From Oscillospiraceae bacterium (lineage in GTDB: Bacteria; Bacillota; Clostridia; Oscillospirales; Ruminococcaceae): a DNA stretch of 6,490 nucleotides. The notes beneath the pieces were generated by a model. The model worked only from the letters and a program-made list of their open reading frames with translations. It did not search any database and was not told where the DNA came from. Position 1 is the first letter of the stretch. The number at the start of each line of letters is the position of its first letter. Below, in pieces: positions 4,588 through 6,490 of this stretch. The translations under genes and the position numbers were made by a program. The stretch covers positions 1 to 6,490 of the forward strand of contig JAFUWP010000039.1 of NCBI GenBank assembly GCA_017483405.1, written 5' to 3'.

Positions 4588-6490
4588 TTACTTCTTGAGA
4601 GGCATATCGGCCTGAGTATAAATCTGAACGATAAGCTTCATGATATTCAGAGCATCGGTAGAATCCGGCTTGCCGCTCTGGTCAACGTCAGCATTCTTTT
4701 CGCCCTGAGCAGACAGAGTTTCTTTGCCGAGAATAGCCTTGTTGAGAGTGATAACGTCCAGAATATCTACTTCGCCGGAGCAGTCAACATCGCCCCAGAG
4801 AATATCAGTGGAAGGAGTCTCGCCGTTCGGGCCTTCGTCTTCCATGAAGGAAGATACCCATACAAGAGGAGCATTCCAGTTGATGGTGATTTCGTTTACA
4901 GACCAAGCATCGTTCTGGTCATAGTAGCACTTCTGCGGAGCGAGTTCACCAATCTTGTAGCCAGCACCCTGAATCATCGGGTCGTTCATTGCAGAGTTAG
5001 GACCACCAGAGAGGCATCCGGACGGAGCCCAAGGCCAGCCAGCCTTCATCTGCGGGCACCAGTATCTGTGGTGAGGATAGTTTGTAGTTTCAGAGCCCCA
5101 GCCGGTAACGTAGGAATTTTCCATAGCGTTTCTGCCGAGGATGTAGTCAAATGCAGAAGATACACCGTTCAGGTAAGAAGTTTCGCCGGACAGGTCATAA
5201 GCAATACCCAGAACGATAGCATTGTTTGCTACCATGGAGTTAGAGCCCCAGCCGTAGCCGCCCTTAACGTCAACAGTCTTTTCAGATGCGGTATCACCGT
5301 CAAATACTGTGATAGTTGCGGATACGTCCTGACCTTCGTAGTCTGTACCGTAGCCGGACTTCTTTTCTACATCGAGATAGTAGTCAGCAGCAGCCTGAAC
5401 AGCTTCAGAAGACTTCTTGATTTCAGCAGCATCAGCATTTGCATTGTTCTTCTGAACAGCATAGGACATTGTGCCCAGAGCTTCCAGAGTACCCCAAGTA
5501 AATGCTGTCGGGTCGCCCTTGTTTTCACCGCCGAATACATGAGTCGGAACTGTGAAAGCATCCTTATAAGCTCTCATATCTGTGCCGTATTCTGCACCGC
5601 CTGTTGTCAGGAACAGTTCAGTAGAAGCCCAGTAGAATTCATCGGATACCTGAGTATCACCGTAAGGTCCGCCGCCCTTGTTCTGTTCCAGAGGTGCGAA
5701 CATGTCATCCTTGGTGTAGTCGCCGTCAACATCAGCATAAATATCTTTATACTTGCCAACGAAAGCAGTCTTTGCAGCCTTGTAAGCCTTTTCAGCAGCA
5801 GCAATATATTCATTTGCCTTAGCTTCGTTATAGGGCTTGAGCAGACGAGCCAGCTGTGCCCAAGATGCAGCAGCATTCAGAGTAGCGGCATAAGTAGCAG
5901 GCTTAACGATACGCTTCGGATTGGTGGTTTCTTCCTTAACGCCTTCTTCAACATAAGGCATAACGCCCAGACCAGTCCACTTGTAGTCGTGAATCTTGTG
6001 GTAAACCATACCGTCATCACGCTGCATAGTTTCAAAGAAGTCAGCTTCCCACATCATTTCGTCAAGGATGTCAGGAATGCCGTTGCCGGTTTCCGGAATC
6101 TTAACTGTGCCAGAACCATCAGCCCACTTGTCAGCCTTGCCGGCATAGAGAGCGCGTTCGTAAGTGTTGCCGAGTGTCCACATGGAAACACCGCCGTTTA
6201 CAACGTACTTACCGAAGTCACCGGCATCGTACCAGCCGCCGGTCACATCCACTGTGCCGTTGTTCTTATAACGCGATACAACCTGGGAGTTCTTCTTCTC
6301 GTCTGCGTAGATGAATACCCACTCATTGGTGATGTAGGCAACGTCCGGATCATGACCTGCGTCACGGGCCAGAGCAGAAGCAGAATCGTTCTGACCGGGA
6401 GATACGACATAGCTTGCCTCGATCGGGATACCCGAACGGTTCAGATAGTAGTAGTTCATCGCTGCGGGCAGCATATCGTCATACAGAGAC
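4588..6490 (-). CDS. GH9 cellulase with C-terminal dockerin, N-terminus off the window
   Basis: A predicted family 9 beta-1,4-glucanase, exported and cellulosomal. The visible frame runs in from the right edge (SLYDD before a Met at 6474), so that Met is internal: LYDDMLPAAMNYYYLNRSGIP is a classic entry into the GH9 (alpha/alpha)6 barrel. Counting from that Met, D83 and D86 in WYDAGD are the nucleophilic-water and base aspartates. PHHR (467-470) is the substrate-binding motif, and E528 in NEITINWNAPLVW is the acid. A dockerin follows after a short linker (about 543-558): repeat one has D562, D564, S566, D573, and repeat two has D596, D598, S600, D607. The missing part should hold a signal peptide and possibly an Ig-like or CBM4-type module, which often precede this GH9 subtype (inference). 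The stop is TAA, with a terminator just beyond. Endo versus processive action cannot be decided here. Confidence 0.95.
   Translation of the reverse strand, partial: SLYDDMLPAAMNYYYLNRSGIPIEASYVVSPGQNDSASALARDAGHDPDVAYITNEWVFIYADEKKNSQVVSRYKNNGTVDVTGGWYDAGDFGKYVVNGGVSMWTLGNTYERALYAGKADKWADGSGTVKIPETGNGIPDILDEMMWEADFFETMQRDDGMVYHKIHDYKWTGLGVMPYVEEGVKEETTNPKRIVKPATYAATLNAAASWAQLARLLKPYNEAKANEYIAAAEKAYKAAKTAFVGKYKDIYADVDGDYTKDDMFAPLEQNKGGGPYGDTQVSDEFYWASTELFLTTGGAEYGTDMRAYKDAFTVPTHVFGGENKGDPTAFTWGTLEALGTMSYAVQKNNANADAAEIKKSSEAVQAAADYYLDVEKKSGYGTDYEGQDVSATITVFDGDTASEKTVDVKGGYGWGSNSMVANNAIVLGIAYDLSGETSYLNGVSSAFDYILGRNAMENSYVTGWGSETTNYPHHRYWCPQMKAGWPWAPSGCLSGGPNSAMNDPMIQGAGYKIGELAPQKCYYDQNDAWSVNEITINWNAPLVWVSSFMEDEGPNGETPSTDILWGDVDCSGEVDILDVITLNKAILGKETLSAQGEKNADVDQSGKPDSTDALNIMKLIVQIYTQADMPLKK

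Noticed and set aside
4588..6474. Met at 6474 as the true start of the GH9 protein
   Set aside because: The upstream codons (SLYDD) continue a conserved GH9 entry motif, there is no signal peptide after this Met, and the frame is open to the window edge.

Overview
This window looks like chromosomal DNA of a fibre-degrading, cellulosome-forming Clostridia member, most like Ruminococcus (Oscillospirales). The basis is two secreted cellulases of families GH5 and GH9. Both end in ruminococcal-style type I dockerins, and they flank three endospore-formation genes of the YlbJ, YqfC and YqfD families. The organism is inferred from protein families, not from a marker gene.

Layout, left to right: (1) 1-103 is non-coding and carries a strong bidirectional terminator. 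(2) 104-1945, minus strand, is a complete GH5 endoglucanase with signal peptide, acidic Thr/Ser linker and dockerin. It has a textbook SD and a near-consensus vegetative promoter embedded in the 3' end of the next gene. (3) 1998-3023, minus strand, is a YlbJ-like polytopic sporulation membrane protein. (4) About 3024-3116 is a short divergent control region. On each strand it carries a sigma-E-like -35/-10 pair with the same 14-nt spacing. (5) 3117-3371, plus strand, is yqfC, probably with a TTG start. (6) 3378-4397, plus strand, is yqfD, ended by a TAG; the same frame continues to a TAA at 4536-4538 with what looks like the missing YqfD C-terminus. (7) 4540-4567 is a terminator shared by the converging yqfD and GH9 genes. 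(8) 4588 to beyond 6490, minus strand, is a GH9 cellulase with dockerin, cut at its N-terminus by the window edge.

The two cellulases would be exported and docked on a scaffoldin to attack cellulose together. Their dockerins are closely similar, so they probably share a cohesin partner. The sporulation genes form an unrelated divergent unit; in Bacillus, ylbJ and yqfC-yqfD belong to the mother-cell sigma-E regulon. I saw no mobile element, CRISPR array, RNA gene or defence system. The points most worth checking are the in-frame amber codon in yqfD, the paired sigma-E-like promoters, and the cellulase promoter lying inside ylbJ.
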